In this document: positions 37,305 through 45,462 of the stretch, piece after piece
Layout of the letters: each line of letters opens with the position of its first letter
Position numbering within the stretch: the first letter of the stretch is position 1
Assembly (NCBI RefSeq): GCF_009674675.1
Contig: NZ_WKJC01000001.1
Location: 1-64,000 of the forward strand
DNA: 64,000 nucleotides
Reading direction: 5' to 3'
From: Kangiella sp. HZ709
GTDB lineage: Bacteria > Pseudomonadota > Gammaproteobacteria > Enterobacterales > Kangiellaceae
Position numbers and translations under genes: made by a program
The notes under the pieces: model-generated
What the model saw: the letters and a program-made list of their open reading frames with translations, nothing else
Databases searched by the model: none
What the model was told of the DNA's origin: nothing

Positions 37305-39271
37305 TGATCCCAGAGCTTGGTCACTTCTTTCTAATTTTAGCCTTAGTTAATGCAGTCATTTTAGGCACTTTGCCATTTTATGGTGCCCATACCCAGCACA
37401 ATGGTTTAATGCGCTTAGCATCAAAGGCTGCCATAGGGCAATTTATCTTATTGTTAGCCAGCTATATCTGTTTAACGATTGCATTTGTACAAGATGATTT
37501 TTCAGTAGCCTATGTTGCCAATCATTCGAATACTTTATTGCCGCTACGCTATAAAGTAACCGCTGTTTGGGGTTCTCACGAAGGCTCTTTATTGCTTTGG
37601 ATCATGATCCTAGCTGCTTGGATGGCGGCAGTGGCACTATTTAGTAAAGCTTTAACTTCGGTAATTAGAGCTAGAGTATTAGCAACTCTAGGGCTTATCT
37701 CCGTTGGCTTTGTAAGTTTTGCTTTATTTACATCAAACCCCTTTGAGCGGGTATTACCTTTTATCCCAATTGATGGCGCCGACTTAAACCCTTTATTACA
37801 AGATTTTGGCATGATCGTTCACCCGCCAATGTTGTATATGGGGTTTGTTGGTTTTTCGGTGGTGTTTGCTTTTGCCATCGCAGGATTATTACAAGGTGAC
37901 TTAGATCAAAAGTGGGCAAAGTGGGCGCGCCCCTGGACCACGGTTGCTTGGATATTCTTAACCATTGGCATTGCACTTGGTAGCTGGTGGGCTTATTACG
38001 AATTAGGCTGGGGAGGCTGGTGGTTTTGGGATCCAGTTGAAAATGCTTCATTTATGCCTTGGCTTGCAGGAACTGCCTTATTGCATTCGTTGGCAGCAAC
38101 AGAAAAACGCGGTGCTTATAAATCTTGGACGGTGTTACTGGCTATTCTGACTTTTTCACTGAGTTTATTAGGTACTTTTTTAGTTCGCTCAGGGGTGTTA
38201 ACTTCAGTTCACGCCTTTGCTACTGATCCTGAAAGAGGTCTGTTTATTTTAACTTTCCTTGGCTTGGCCGTGGGCGGTGCTTTAGCGCTTTATGCATGGC
38301 AGTTTGATAAATTAAAGTCGAATAATAACTACACTTTGATTTCTAAAGAAATTGCTATTGTCTTAAACAATGTACTATTGTTTTCGAGCTTATTAGTAGT
38401 TTTACTTGGAACCTTATATCCATTATTAGCCGATTATTTGTGGGAACAGAAAGTTTCAATTGGCCCTCCATTTTTTGATCCTTACTTTTCTTTCTTTTTT
38501 GCATTTATTTTGTTCTTGATTCCCTTTGGGCAGCAAATGAATTGGAAGCAAGATAAACTATCTAAAATACTATTGCTACAGCTAGCATTACTAGGTTTAG
38601 CCGTCATACTATCTAGCTTGCTATTATCCTGGCTAGCCAGCGAATTATTGTTGTGGCCGCTAGTCGGGGTAAGCCTATCTTTATGGTTGACGCTGGCGTG
38701 CCTAGCTTACGTTGTCAAGTTATCGAAGAACGCTTCTTCTTTCTTGCAAGGCATTAAAAAAATTCGTAGAAGTTATTGGGGTATGTTATTAGCTCATACC
38801 GGACTTGCGGTGACGACCATTGGCGCTATTGTTACCACTTTTTATTCAATTGAAAAAGATGTGCGTATTGAACCGCAACAAACGGTAGCAGTTGGTGATT
38901 TAAATATCTATTTTGAAAAGTTTGATAATTTTACTTTTGAAAATTACATCAGTTCGCAAGCAACTTTGAAAGTATCTGAAGATGGTGATCACCTGGTGAC
39001 TTTGAAGCCCGAGAAAAGACGCTATCGAGTTTCAGGTCAGTTGATGACTGAAGCGGCGATCCATCCTGGCTTATTTTCAGATTTGTATATTTCGCTGGCT
39101 CAGCCTTTAGAGCAGGGTGCTTGGGCTATTAAAGTCTATTATAAGCCTTTTGTACGCTGGGTATGGCTTGGGGCGCTTTTAATGGCATTAGGTGGGCTTC
39201 TAGCTGTATCTGATAAACGTTATAGGCAAAAGAAATTTACTAAGGCTAAAGGTGAGCGTAATGAAAGCTAA
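37304..39271 (+). CDS. ccmF: Cytochrome c haem lyase subunit CcmF
   Basis: The protein has 655 residues and about 15 membrane spans. The haem-handling signature 'ELGWGGWWFWDPVENASFMP' (about 231-250), 'VWGSHEGSLLLWI' (about 88-100) and 'DFGMIVHPPMLYMGFVGF' (about 166-183) are all present. CcmF with CcmH/CcmI transfers haem from CcmE to the CXXCH motif of apocytochromes c. It overlaps ccmG by 11 bases. Confidence 0.96.
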   Translation: MIPELGHFFLILALVNAVILGTLPFYGAHTQHNGLMRLASKAAIGQFILLLASYICLTIAFVQDDFSVAYVANHSNTLLPLRYKVTAVWGSHEGSLLLWIMILAAWMAAVALFSKALTSVIRARVLATLGLISVGFVSFALFTSNPFERVLPFIPIDGADLNPLLQDFGMIVHPPMLYMGFVGFSVVFAFAIAGLLQGDLDQKWAKWARPWTTVAWIFLTIGIALGSWWAYYELGWGGWWFWDPVENASFMPWLAGTALLHSLAATEKRGAYKSWTVLLAILTFSLSLLGTFLVRSGVLTSVHAFATDPERGLFILTFLGLAVGGALALYAWQFDKLKSNNNYTLISKEIAIVLNNVLLFSSLLVVLLGTLYPLLADYLWEQKVSIGPPFFDPYFSFFFAFILFLIPFGQQMNWKQDKLSKILLLQLALLGLAVILSSLLLSWLASELLLWPLVGVSLSLWLTLACLAYVVKLSKNASSFLQGIKKIRRSYWGMLLAHTGLAVTTIGAIVTTFYSIEKDVRIEPQQTVAVGDLNIYFEKFDNFTFENYISSQATLKVSEDGDHLVTLKPEKRRYRVSGQLMTEAAIHPGLFSDLYISLAQPLEQGAWAIKVYYKPFVRWVWLGALLMALGGLLAVSDKRYRQKKFTKAKGERNES

Positions 39272-39812
39272 AAAAATAATCATTGCTGTAACCCCTTTGT
39301 TGATTTTCTTGGTGCTGGTTTTAGTCTTTAAATCATCCTTAAGCAATGACCCTCGTAAATTAGAAACCAAGTTGGTTGGCCAGAAGGTTCCTAGCTTTAA
39401 ATTAGGTTCGGTAACAAATCCTGAGCAAGTTATTACCGATGCAGATTTACCTAAAGAAATATATCTGCTGAATGTTTGGGGCACCTGGTGTGTTTCTTGT
39501 TATGCCGAGCATCCTTATTTAATGGAGTTTTCAAAGACCTATCCTATTAAATGGGTTGGTATGAATTATAAAGATCAGCCAAAAGACGCTATTGATTATT
39601 TACAAAAATATGGCGATCCCTTTATTTATTCCATTGCTGATATTAGTGGTCAACTAGGCATTGATTTAGGCGTTTATGGGGCACCTGAAACTTTTATTGT
39701 CGATGCCGAAGGTTATATTAGAGATCGTCATGTGGGTGTGATCGATAACAGAGTGTGGAATAAGGTAATAGTCCCTAAGTTAGAAGCAATTGGCTGGGAG
39801 AATAAATTATGA
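39261..39812 (+). CDS. ccmG: Thiol:disulfide interchange protein CcmG/DsbE
   Basis: The protein has 183 residues from the ATG at 39261 (a GTG nine bases earlier is also in frame). After an N-terminal membrane anchor comes a thioredoxin-like periplasmic domain with the active site WCVSC (Cys 77 and Cys 80) in 'NVWGTWCVSCYAEHPYLMEF', and the cis-proline region 'GVYGAPETFIVDAEGYI'. It keeps the apocytochrome thiols reduced. The start lies inside ccmF, and the end overlaps ccmH by four bases. Confidence 0.94.
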   Translation: MKAKKIIIAVTPLLIFLVLVLVFKSSLSNDPRKLETKLVGQKVPSFKLGSVTNPEQVITDADLPKEIYLLNVWGTWCVSCYAEHPYLMEFSKTYPIKWVGMNYKDQPKDAIDYLQKYGDPFIYSIADISGQLGIDLGVYGAPETFIVDAEGYIRDRHVGVIDNRVWNKVIVPKLEAIGWENKL

Positions 39813-40216
39813 AAACTTTTTTGATAACCCTTTGCTTATTAGTTTCCTTTACTAACTTAGCTAATGAAACTTATCAATTTGATAGTCCTGAACAAGAACG
39901 ATTGTATCGAGAGATTGCCAACGAATTACGTTGTCCTAAATGCCAAAATCAATCGATAGCGGACTCTGATGCGCCTTTATCTGAAGATTTAAGATACCTT
40001 GTTTACCAAAAGTTGAAAGCAGGGGAAAATAAACAGCAAATTCTTCAGTATATGCAAGATCGTTATGGTGATTTTGTTTTATACGATCCTCCTATCTCGC
40101 CGAAAAATTATGTTCTTTGGTTTATGCCTTTGCTGGTATTTATCATTATCATTATTGCTTTGATAGCTAGAGTCGGACGTCGCGAGTTACAACCAGAAGA
40201 TGAGGCTGAAGAGTAA
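39809..40216 (+). CDS. ccmH: Cytochrome c maturation protein CcmH (CcmH/CycL N-domain)
   Basis: The protein has 135 residues. A signal peptide is followed by the three-helix domain with LRCPKCQNQSIADSDAP (the two redox Cys at about 39 and 42). 'LVYQKLKAGENKQQILQYMQDRYGDFVLY' and a C-terminal membrane helix complete the family pattern. It reduces the apocytochrome together with CcmG. The separate ccmI gene follows immediately, the usual split arrangement outside enterics. Confidence 0.95.
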   Translation: MKTFLITLCLLVSFTNLANETYQFDSPEQERLYREIANELRCPKCQNQSIADSDAPLSEDLRYLVYQKLKAGENKQQILQYMQDRYGDFVLYDPPISPKNYVLWFMPLLVFIIIIIALIARVGRRELQPEDEAEE

Positions 40217-41287
40217 GTGATAGTATCAGCAATCTTTATTTTAGTGGCGCTAAGTTGGGCCTTTTGGCTTTTTAGTAATACATTTCAAAATGGCAATTCG
40301 AAAGTTGTATTTCTGCTATTCAGCATGATAACAGTAATGACTAGTTATGGGATTTATCATCAATTAGGTGCCAATAAAGAAATCCAAGCACTTGCCGCAC
40401 AGCATCAAGAATTAAAAAGCCGCTCGATTGAAGAGTTAGCGCAAATGGTAACCGATAAGAAAATTACCGTTAATCAATTGCTACATGAATTACGTTTAAG
40501 GCAAGAAGCAAATCCAGAGGATTCCGGGGCTTGGATGAAATTAGGCGAGCTGTTAACCTTAAGCGCCGCGGGTTCTACTAGCCCCCAAGAACCGCAAGCT
40601 GAGACTGACTCTATGCGTCAGTTGGCTAAGCAAGCATTTAATCGGGCTAGTCAAGTTGGTAACCAAGAACAACAAATTAATACCAGAATTGAGGTAGCCA
40701 AAACTTATTTAACTTACCGTGAATTTGATAGTGCATTAGAGCAGTTAAGTTTAGTTTTATTAAAGAATAATACTCATGAGGGCGCTTTAATGATGAAGGG
40801 CTTGACTGAATCTCGTTTAGAGAAACATCAAGCTGCCATTGATACTTGGAAGTTCTTAGCCAGTCGCCGCCAACAAGATAGTGAGTCCGCTCAGCTAATA
40901 AACAACCTTATAGAAAATGAACTAGAGCGTTTAGAATTCACTCAGTCACAATTTATTGAAATCACTATAAACAACTTTGCTAACCTAGATTTACAGAGTT
41001 TTACAAAAGCATTTGCTATTGTTCGACCGGTAGCTGGTGGAGCACCAATTGCAGTAAAATCGATAGATATTTCGGAACTAGAAGAAACCATTAAAGTGAC
41101 CCCTGAAAACTTAATGTTTAGCACCGCAGATTTTTGGCAAGCTATTGATTTAAAAGTGGAAATTAGATTTTCTCAAACTGGTCTTGCTAAACCAGAAACT
41201 GGCGATATCTTCGGGCAGCTCTCACCAATTCAAGGACTTACCCCTACCCAAAATTACTCCCTGACTATTGATCAAGTTGTGAACTAG
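40217..41287 (+). CDS. ccmI: Cytochrome c maturation TPR protein CcmI
   Basis: The protein has 356 residues and a GTG start directly after the ccmH stop. Two N-terminal membrane helices (about 1-52) flank a short basic loop. A cytosolic or periplasmic Leu-zipper-like part ('HQELKSRSIEELAQMVTDKK') follows, and then TPR repeats (about 95-220) and a C-terminal beta domain ('PVAGGAPIAVKSIDISEL'). CcmI holds the C-terminal end of apocytochromes c and delivers them to CcmF/CcmH. It is the last gene of the Ccm run. Confidence 0.9.
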   Translation: MIVSAIFILVALSWAFWLFSNTFQNGNSKVVFLLFSMITVMTSYGIYHQLGANKEIQALAAQHQELKSRSIEELAQMVTDKKITVNQLLHELRLRQEANPEDSGAWMKLGELLTLSAAGSTSPQEPQAETDSMRQLAKQAFNRASQVGNQEQQINTRIEVAKTYLTYREFDSALEQLSLVLLKNNTHEGALMMKGLTESRLEKHQAAIDTWKFLASRRQQDSESAQLINNLIENELERLEFTQSQFIEITINNFANLDLQSFTKAFAIVRPVAGGAPIAVKSIDISELEETIKVTPENLMFSTADFWQAIDLKVEIRFSQTGLAKPETGDIFGQLSPIQGLTPTQNYSLTIDQVVN

Positions 41288-41362
41288 ACTGCATTAATAT
41301 TGCTACTATTTCTTTGACTTATATTTTCAGCGCAATTAATCTCGAATTATTAAGTGTTAGAT

Positions 41363-41390
41363 GTAACAAACTTGCTGGACGTATGTCTAA
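41363..41390 (+). promoter_or_regulatory. Candidate ECF-sigma-type promoter for the Hvf-type operon
   Basis: GTAAC (41363-41367) is followed 17 bases later by GTCTAA (41385-41390), resembling extracytoplasmic-function promoters (AAC in the -35, TCTAA in the -10). No sigma-70 pair as good was seen. The start of transcription would lie about 30 bases before the ATG, and an AGGAG RBS is at about 41420. Confidence 0.3.
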
Positions 41391-41429
41391 CTGCTTGATT
41401 ATATTGTAAACATATTTAGGAGTAATCTA

Positions 41430-41921
41430 ATGTTAAAGAAAGATAAAGCAAAGTTAGCCGTATTAGTATCAGCATCATTATCTGCATCTGTAGCAATGAC
41501 TAGCGCAACTGCTAGCCCATTCTCAGTTAGCGATCTATCACAAGGCTATAACCTTGCTCAATTCGATGGCGAAGGCAAATGCGGTGAAGGCAAATGCGGC
41601 GAGTCTAAGAAAGATGGAAAAGAAGGCAAATGCGGCGAAGGTAAATGTGGCGAGTCTAAAGGCAAGAAAGGCAAAGAAGGCAAATGCGGCGAAGGTAAAT
41701 GCGGCGAGTCTAAAGGCAAGAAAGGCAAAGAAGGCAAGTGCGGTGAAGGTAAATGCGGCGAGTCTAAAGGCAAGAAAGGCAAAGAAGGCAAGTGCGGCGA
41801 AGGTAAATGCGGCGAGTCTAAAGGCAAGAAAGGCAAAGAAGGCAAATGCGGCGAAGGTAAGTGCGGCGAGTCTAAAAAAGGTAAAGAAGGTAAATGCGGC
41901 GAAGGTAAGTGCGGCGGATAA
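41430..41921 (+). CDS. hvfA: HvfA-type secreted precursor with 14 EGKCG motifs (copper-binding RiPP precursor)
   Basis: The protein has 163 residues. An N-terminal signal peptide (MLKKDKAKLAVLVSASL..., cleavage probably near residue 28 after an Ala-Thr-Ala) precedes a short linker and then 117 residues of repeats. All 14 Cys of the protein sit in EGKCG motifs, arranged as seven EGKCGEGKCG pairs separated by Glu-Ser-Lys-rich linkers. In Haemophilus HvfA, EGKCG cysteines are converted by HvfB/HvfC to oxazolone/thioamide groups that bind copper. The downstream MNIO and DUF2063 genes support the same chemistry here. A terminator-like hairpin separates it from the enzyme genes, so precursor mRNA should be in excess. 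Confidence 0.9.
   Translation: MLKKDKAKLAVLVSASLSASVAMTSATASPFSVSDLSQGYNLAQFDGEGKCGEGKCGESKKDGKEGKCGEGKCGESKGKKGKEGKCGEGKCGESKGKKGKEGKCGEGKCGESKGKKGKEGKCGEGKCGESKGKKGKEGKCGEGKCGESKKGKEGKCGEGKCGG
41622..41837 (+). repeat. Four tandem 54-bp repeats inside the precursor gene
   Basis: Codons 65-136 are four identical 18-residue units (EGKCGEGKCGESKGKKGK). The DNA copies differ only at a few third-codon positions (for example ggcaaatgcggc against ggtaaatgcggc), showing recent duplication or gene conversion. Partial copies flank them on both sides (41568-41621 and 41838-41918). Confidence 0.92.
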
Positions 41922-41938
41922 TTCTTTAGCTTGAAGAA

Positions 41939-41968
41939 TAAAAAGTGGTAGCTTGCTGCCACTTTTTT
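41939..41968 (+). terminator. Intra-operon terminator between precursor and modifying enzyme genes
   Basis: AAAAGTGGTAGC / GCTGCCACTTTT forms a 12-bp stem (one T-G wobble) with a two-base loop and a T tract. It lies 17 bases after the hvfA stop and 60 bases before hvfB, the position expected for a leaky terminator that keeps enzyme levels below precursor levels. Confidence 0.85.
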
Positions 41969-42027
41969 ATTTAAACATGTTGCAAATTAACATTAATTCA
42001 TAAATTCGTTAGTAAAGGTTTTTTCAA

Positions 42028-42876
42028 ATGAACCAGTTAGTTACAGGAGCAGGTCTAGGTTTAAGACGAGATTTTTCTGATCAGTTTGAAACTGTCAGCC
42101 AGTCTTGTGTTGATTTTATGGAAGTGGCGCCTGAAAATTGGATTCCATTTGGAGGGAAATTTACTAAACAATTTGAACAATACGCCGAGCGATTTCCGTT
42201 TGTCATTCATGGATTATCCTTGTCTATTGGTGGTCCAACCCCGTTAGATACCGACTTCGTTAAGCAGGTTGCTCAGTTCATTAAAAAATACAACATTAAG
42301 AGTTACAGTGAGCATTTAAGCTATTGCAGTGATGATGGGCATTTATATGATTTAATGCCAATTCCGTTTACTGAAGAAGCGGTGCATTATGTTGCCGATC
42401 GAATTAAGCAAGTGCAGGACATAATTGGTATGAAGCTGGCGATGGAAAATGTGTCTTATTATGCCGCTCCAGGTCAAGAGATGTCTGAACTAGAATTTTT
42501 ATTGGCGGTGTTAGAAGAAGCTGATTGTGATTTACTGTTGGATATTAACAATATCTACGTTAATTCTATTAACCATAAGTATAATGCTGAAGAGTTTTTA
42601 AAGGCTTTACCTAAAGAGCGGATCGCCTATGCCCATATAGCTGGGCACTATGATGAAGCAGATGATTTAAAGGTGGATACTCATGGCGCCGACGTAAAAT
42701 CTGATGTTTGGGCTTTATTAGAAACTGCTTACCAAGAGTTTGGTGTTTTCCCAACTTTGCTTGAGCGTGACTTTAACATTCCGCCACTCGCTGAATTATT
42801 CTCAGAAGTAGCACAGATCAAAACCATCCAGCAAAAGTATCTTGATAAAGATTTGTCTGGTAAAGCCATTGCTTAA
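42028..42876 (+). CDS. hvfB: HvfB-type multinuclear iron oxidase (DUF692/MNIO)
   Basis: The protein has 282 residues and a TIM-barrel DUF692 family fold. The visible metal-site candidates in order are E36-N37 (APENW), H61 (VIHGLSLSIG), E95-H96 (SEHLSY), E140-N141 (MEN), D172/N174/N175 (LLLDINNIY), H203 and H207 (AHIAGH), D217/H219 (VDTHG) and E246 (LLERDFN). The family uses two or three irons and oxygen to rewrite cysteine residues, as MbnB does in methanobactin and HvfB in Haemophilus. Substrate here is almost certainly the adjacent precursor. It starts 27 codons after the hairpin region and runs into hvfC. Confidence 0.93.
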   Translation: MNQLVTGAGLGLRRDFSDQFETVSQSCVDFMEVAPENWIPFGGKFTKQFEQYAERFPFVIHGLSLSIGGPTPLDTDFVKQVAQFIKKYNIKSYSEHLSYCSDDGHLYDLMPIPFTEEAVHYVADRIKQVQDIIGMKLAMENVSYYAAPGQEMSELEFLLAVLEEADCDLLLDINNIYVNSINHKYNAEEFLKALPKERIAYAHIAGHYDEADDLKVDTHGADVKSDVWALLETAYQEFGVFPTLLERDFNIPPLAELFSEVAQIKTIQQKYLDKDLSGKAIA

Positions 42877-42895
42877 GATAGCAGACTGGAGACTA

Positions 42896-43675
42896 ATGAG
42901 TAGCCTACCTAAGTTTCAACAAGTACAGTTCGATTTTGCCGGGCATTTGCGTAACCCTGAACAGGTAAAGAAACCAACCAGCATTGAAGATAGACGTATG
43001 AAAGTCTATAGAGACTTGTTTTATAACAATGTTGAAAACTTTTGTAGTAATAGCTTTCCAATTTTACGTGAACTGACTAGCGATAAAAAATGGCACCAGA
43101 TGGTTCGACAGTTTTTTATCGACTATCGGGCTCATAGCCCTTATTTTAGGGATATCTCTAAAGCCTTTCTGGATTACTTGAACGAGCATCGTCAACCAGA
43201 GGACGACGATTACCCCTTTATGACTGAATTGGCTCATTGGGAATGGATGGAGCTTAACGCGCTTTCTGATACCGGCGACATACGCCAGTTTCCTCACGAC
43301 CGTAATGGCGATCTTTATTCACAAAAAGTAGTAATTTCGCCATTAGCTTGGCCATTGGTTTACCAATACCCTGTACATAGAATTGGTGATGCTTTTGTGC
43401 CAACTGAAAGCCCAGAACAGCCAACCTTTTTAATTATTTCTCGCAATCGTGAGCATCAAGTAGATTTTATGGAAACGAATGCAATTACTTATCGACTGCT
43501 TGAAATCTTCCAAGAATCTGAAGAAGAGGAAGGAAGCCAGTTGACTGGTTCTGAAGCTATTCAAAAGCTACAACAGGAAATTCAATTTCCAAATCCTGAA
43601 CAGTTGATCGAAGGCGGCAAGAAAATTCTGCAGGACTTTTTAGAGCGAGATGTAATTCTTGGAGTAAATCTGTAA
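42896..43675 (+). CDS. hvfC: HvfC-type DUF2063 partner protein
   Basis: The protein has 259 residues from the ATG at 42896. The frame is open upstream into hvfB from a TTG at 42842, but MSSLPKFQQVQFDFAGHLRN is the natural family start. The N-terminal DUF2063 helical domain (about 1-110) has 'RRMKVYRDLFYNNVENFCSNSFPIL'. A C-terminal domain contains 'WPLVYQYPVHRIGDAF'. Partners of this kind bind the MNIO enzyme and recruit the precursor peptide. It lies 19 bases after hvfB. No DoxX-type membrane protein, common in relatives of this operon, follows. Confidence 0.9.
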   Translation: MSSLPKFQQVQFDFAGHLRNPEQVKKPTSIEDRRMKVYRDLFYNNVENFCSNSFPILRELTSDKKWHQMVRQFFIDYRAHSPYFRDISKAFLDYLNEHRQPEDDDYPFMTELAHWEWMELNALSDTGDIRQFPHDRNGDLYSQKVVISPLAWPLVYQYPVHRIGDAFVPTESPEQPTFLIISRNREHQVDFMETNAITYRLLEIFQESEEEEGSQLTGSEAIQKLQQEIQFPNPEQLIEGGKKILQDFLERDVILGVNL

Positions 43676-43742
43676 CTCAGCTACACTTATTGCTACAATC
43701 ATCAGTAGTTTCAATCATAAAAGTATTACTAAAGGTTTTGGG

Positions 43743-44474
43743 ATGAAATCAAAATTACTTTCCATCATATTGCTTACGATCCTTCTTGCGGGCTGTGCAT
43801 CTACAGGTAATAACCCTAAAGATCCTTACGAAGGGTTTAATCGTTCAGTTTGGAAATTCAATAAGGGGTTAGATACGGTTATTCTGAAGCCAGTAGCAAA
43901 AGGTTACAAAGCGGTAACCCCCGATGTGGTAGAAACGGGAGTATCTAATTTCTTTCAAAATATTGGCGAAGTACCAACTATCCTGAATGATATTTTGCAG
44001 TTTAAATTGGGCAAGGCGCTTAAAGATACCGGTCGCTTTTTAATAAATACGACCTTAGGAATTGGTGGACTATTCGATCCTGCCACCGAGTTTGGAATTG
44101 AACACCAACCAGAAGATTTCGGTCAAACATTGGCTGAGTGGGGCGTAGGGGACGGTTCTTACTTAATGCTGCCTTTCTTAGGACCCTCAACGACACGCGA
44201 TGCCTTTGGCCAAGGTGTGGACAGTGTGGTTTTGTATAATCTCTATGATGAATTAGAAAACGATAGCCAAACGGAAATTGCTTTGCGTATCTTTGATATA
44301 GTGCAAACTCGAGCAGGCTTATTAAGTTTAGATGACCAATTAAATTCTGCACCTGATGACTATTCGTTAGTGCGTGACGTTTATTTGCAAAGAAGACAAT
44401 TCTTAATTCACGACGGCAACCCGCCAATTGAAGATGAAGAATGCGAATTTGAAGAAGATTGTGAGGATTTTTAA
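43743..44474 (+). CDS. mlaA: Outer membrane lipid asymmetry lipoprotein MlaA (VacJ)
   Basis: The protein has 243 residues. A lipoprotein signal ends at LLAGC (Cys at about 18). 'DPYEGFNRSVWKFNKGLDT' (about 27-45) and 'FGQTLAEWGVGDGSYLMLPFLGPSTTRD' parts (about 129-155) are family hallmarks. MlaA with an outer-membrane porin removes misplaced phospholipids from the outer leaflet and passes them to MlaC. The other mla genes are not in the window. The end is unusually acidic (Glu/Asp-rich). It is preceded by 67 bases after hvfC and could have its own promoter. Confidence 0.94.
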   Translation: MKSKLLSIILLTILLAGCASTGNNPKDPYEGFNRSVWKFNKGLDTVILKPVAKGYKAVTPDVVETGVSNFFQNIGEVPTILNDILQFKLGKALKDTGRFLINTTLGIGGLFDPATEFGIEHQPEDFGQTLAEWGVGDGSYLMLPFLGPSTTRDAFGQGVDSVVLYNLYDELENDSQTEIALRIFDIVQTRAGLLSLDDQLNSAPDDYSLVRDVYLQRRQFLIHDGNPPIEDEECEFEEDCEDF

Positions 44475-44482
44475 AACTCCTC

Positions 44483-45382
44483 ATGCCGATTGAGTTTAAC
44501 GATACTCTAGTTATAGCAATTTCTTCGACCGCACTTTTTGATTTAGCGGACAGTCATCGTATTTATCTTGAAAAGGGTGTCGATAGTTATGCTCAATATC
44601 AAATCGATCATGAAGATGAATTATTAAAGCCTGGTGCAGCTTTTGGCTTAGTCAAAAAACTATTAGCTCTTAATGAAGGTGGGCTAGATAAGGTCCGAGT
44701 TGAAGTGATTCTGCTTTCTCGCAATAGCGCAGATACGGGGCTTAGAGTTTTTAACTCGATTGAAAATCATCAATTACAAATTACTCGAGCTGCTTTTACT
44801 TCCGGCAACAGCCCTTATCTGTATGCCTCAGCTTTTGGCGCACATTTGTTTTTATCGACCAATCCCTACGACGTTAAACAAGCCATTGATAATGGTATTG
44901 CTGCAGCAACTATTGTCGCGCCTAATAAAGCTCATAATGACGTAAATCATATTAAATTTGCCTTTGATGGTGACGCGGTGCTTTTTTCAGATGAAGCGGA
45001 AAAGGTATATCAACAAAGTGGTTTGGATGAGTTTACTAAACATGAAAAAGCGTCAGCTCAAAAACCATTAGAAGGTGGTCCTTTTAAAACCTTCTTAGCA
45101 GCCTTACATAAGATCCAAAAAGAATTCGGCACTGATGAATGCCCAATTCGAACCGCTTTAGTGACTGCGCGCTCTGCACCGGCTCATGAACGAGTTATTC
45201 GCACCCTGCGTTACTGGGATATCCGGATTGATGAAGCTTTATTTTTAGGCGGAATGGATAAAACTCAATTTTTAAAAGCTTTTGGCGCGGATGTGTTTTT
45301 CGATGATCAAGAAGGCCATATTGATCGGGCTAAAGATCATATCGCCAGTGGCCATGTCCCTAGTGGCGTGGTAAATAATTAA
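44483..45382 (+). CDS. 5'-nucleotidase (PF06189 family)
   Basis: The protein has 299 residues. 'LVIAISSTALFDLADSHRIY' at the N-terminus, 'EVILLSRNSADTGLRVFNSI' (about 74-93), 'RAAFTSGNSPYLYASAFGAHLFLS' (about 100-123) and 'FAFDGDAVLFSDEAEKVYQ' (about 158-176) are the signature of the cytosolic 5'-nucleotidase family related to animal NT5C1. The family hydrolyses nucleoside 5'-monophosphates such as AMP. Only eight bases separate it from mlaA. The pairing probably reflects transcription, not function. Confidence 0.85.
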   Translation: MPIEFNDTLVIAISSTALFDLADSHRIYLEKGVDSYAQYQIDHEDELLKPGAAFGLVKKLLALNEGGLDKVRVEVILLSRNSADTGLRVFNSIENHQLQITRAAFTSGNSPYLYASAFGAHLFLSTNPYDVKQAIDNGIAAATIVAPNKAHNDVNHIKFAFDGDAVLFSDEAEKVYQQSGLDEFTKHEKASAQKPLEGGPFKTFLAALHKIQKEFGTDECPIRTALVTARSAPAHERVIRTLRYWDIRIDEALFLGGMDKTQFLKAFGADVFFDDQEGHIDRAKDHIASGHVPSGVVNN

Positions 45383-45462
45383 TAGAAACATTTTGAAACA
45401 ATAGCTATTTGATCTCTAAAGCTATTTGCATCAAGGTTTAGAAAACTTTCTCAGGGGTGAGC

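Noticed and set aside
41568-41918. Tandem repeats that could be read as a CRISPR-like array
   Set aside because: The repeats are coding, contiguous, without unique spacers, and no cas gene is present.
41554-41962. Long open frames in other phases and on the minus strand across the repeat array
   Set aside because: They arise because a 54-bp repeat is free of stops in several frames. The frame with signal peptide, RBS and EGKCG motifs is the real one.
42842-42895. Start of hvfC at the TTG at 42842
   Set aside because: It would overlap hvfB and add 18 residues with no family match. The ATG at 42896 gives the usual DUF2063 start.
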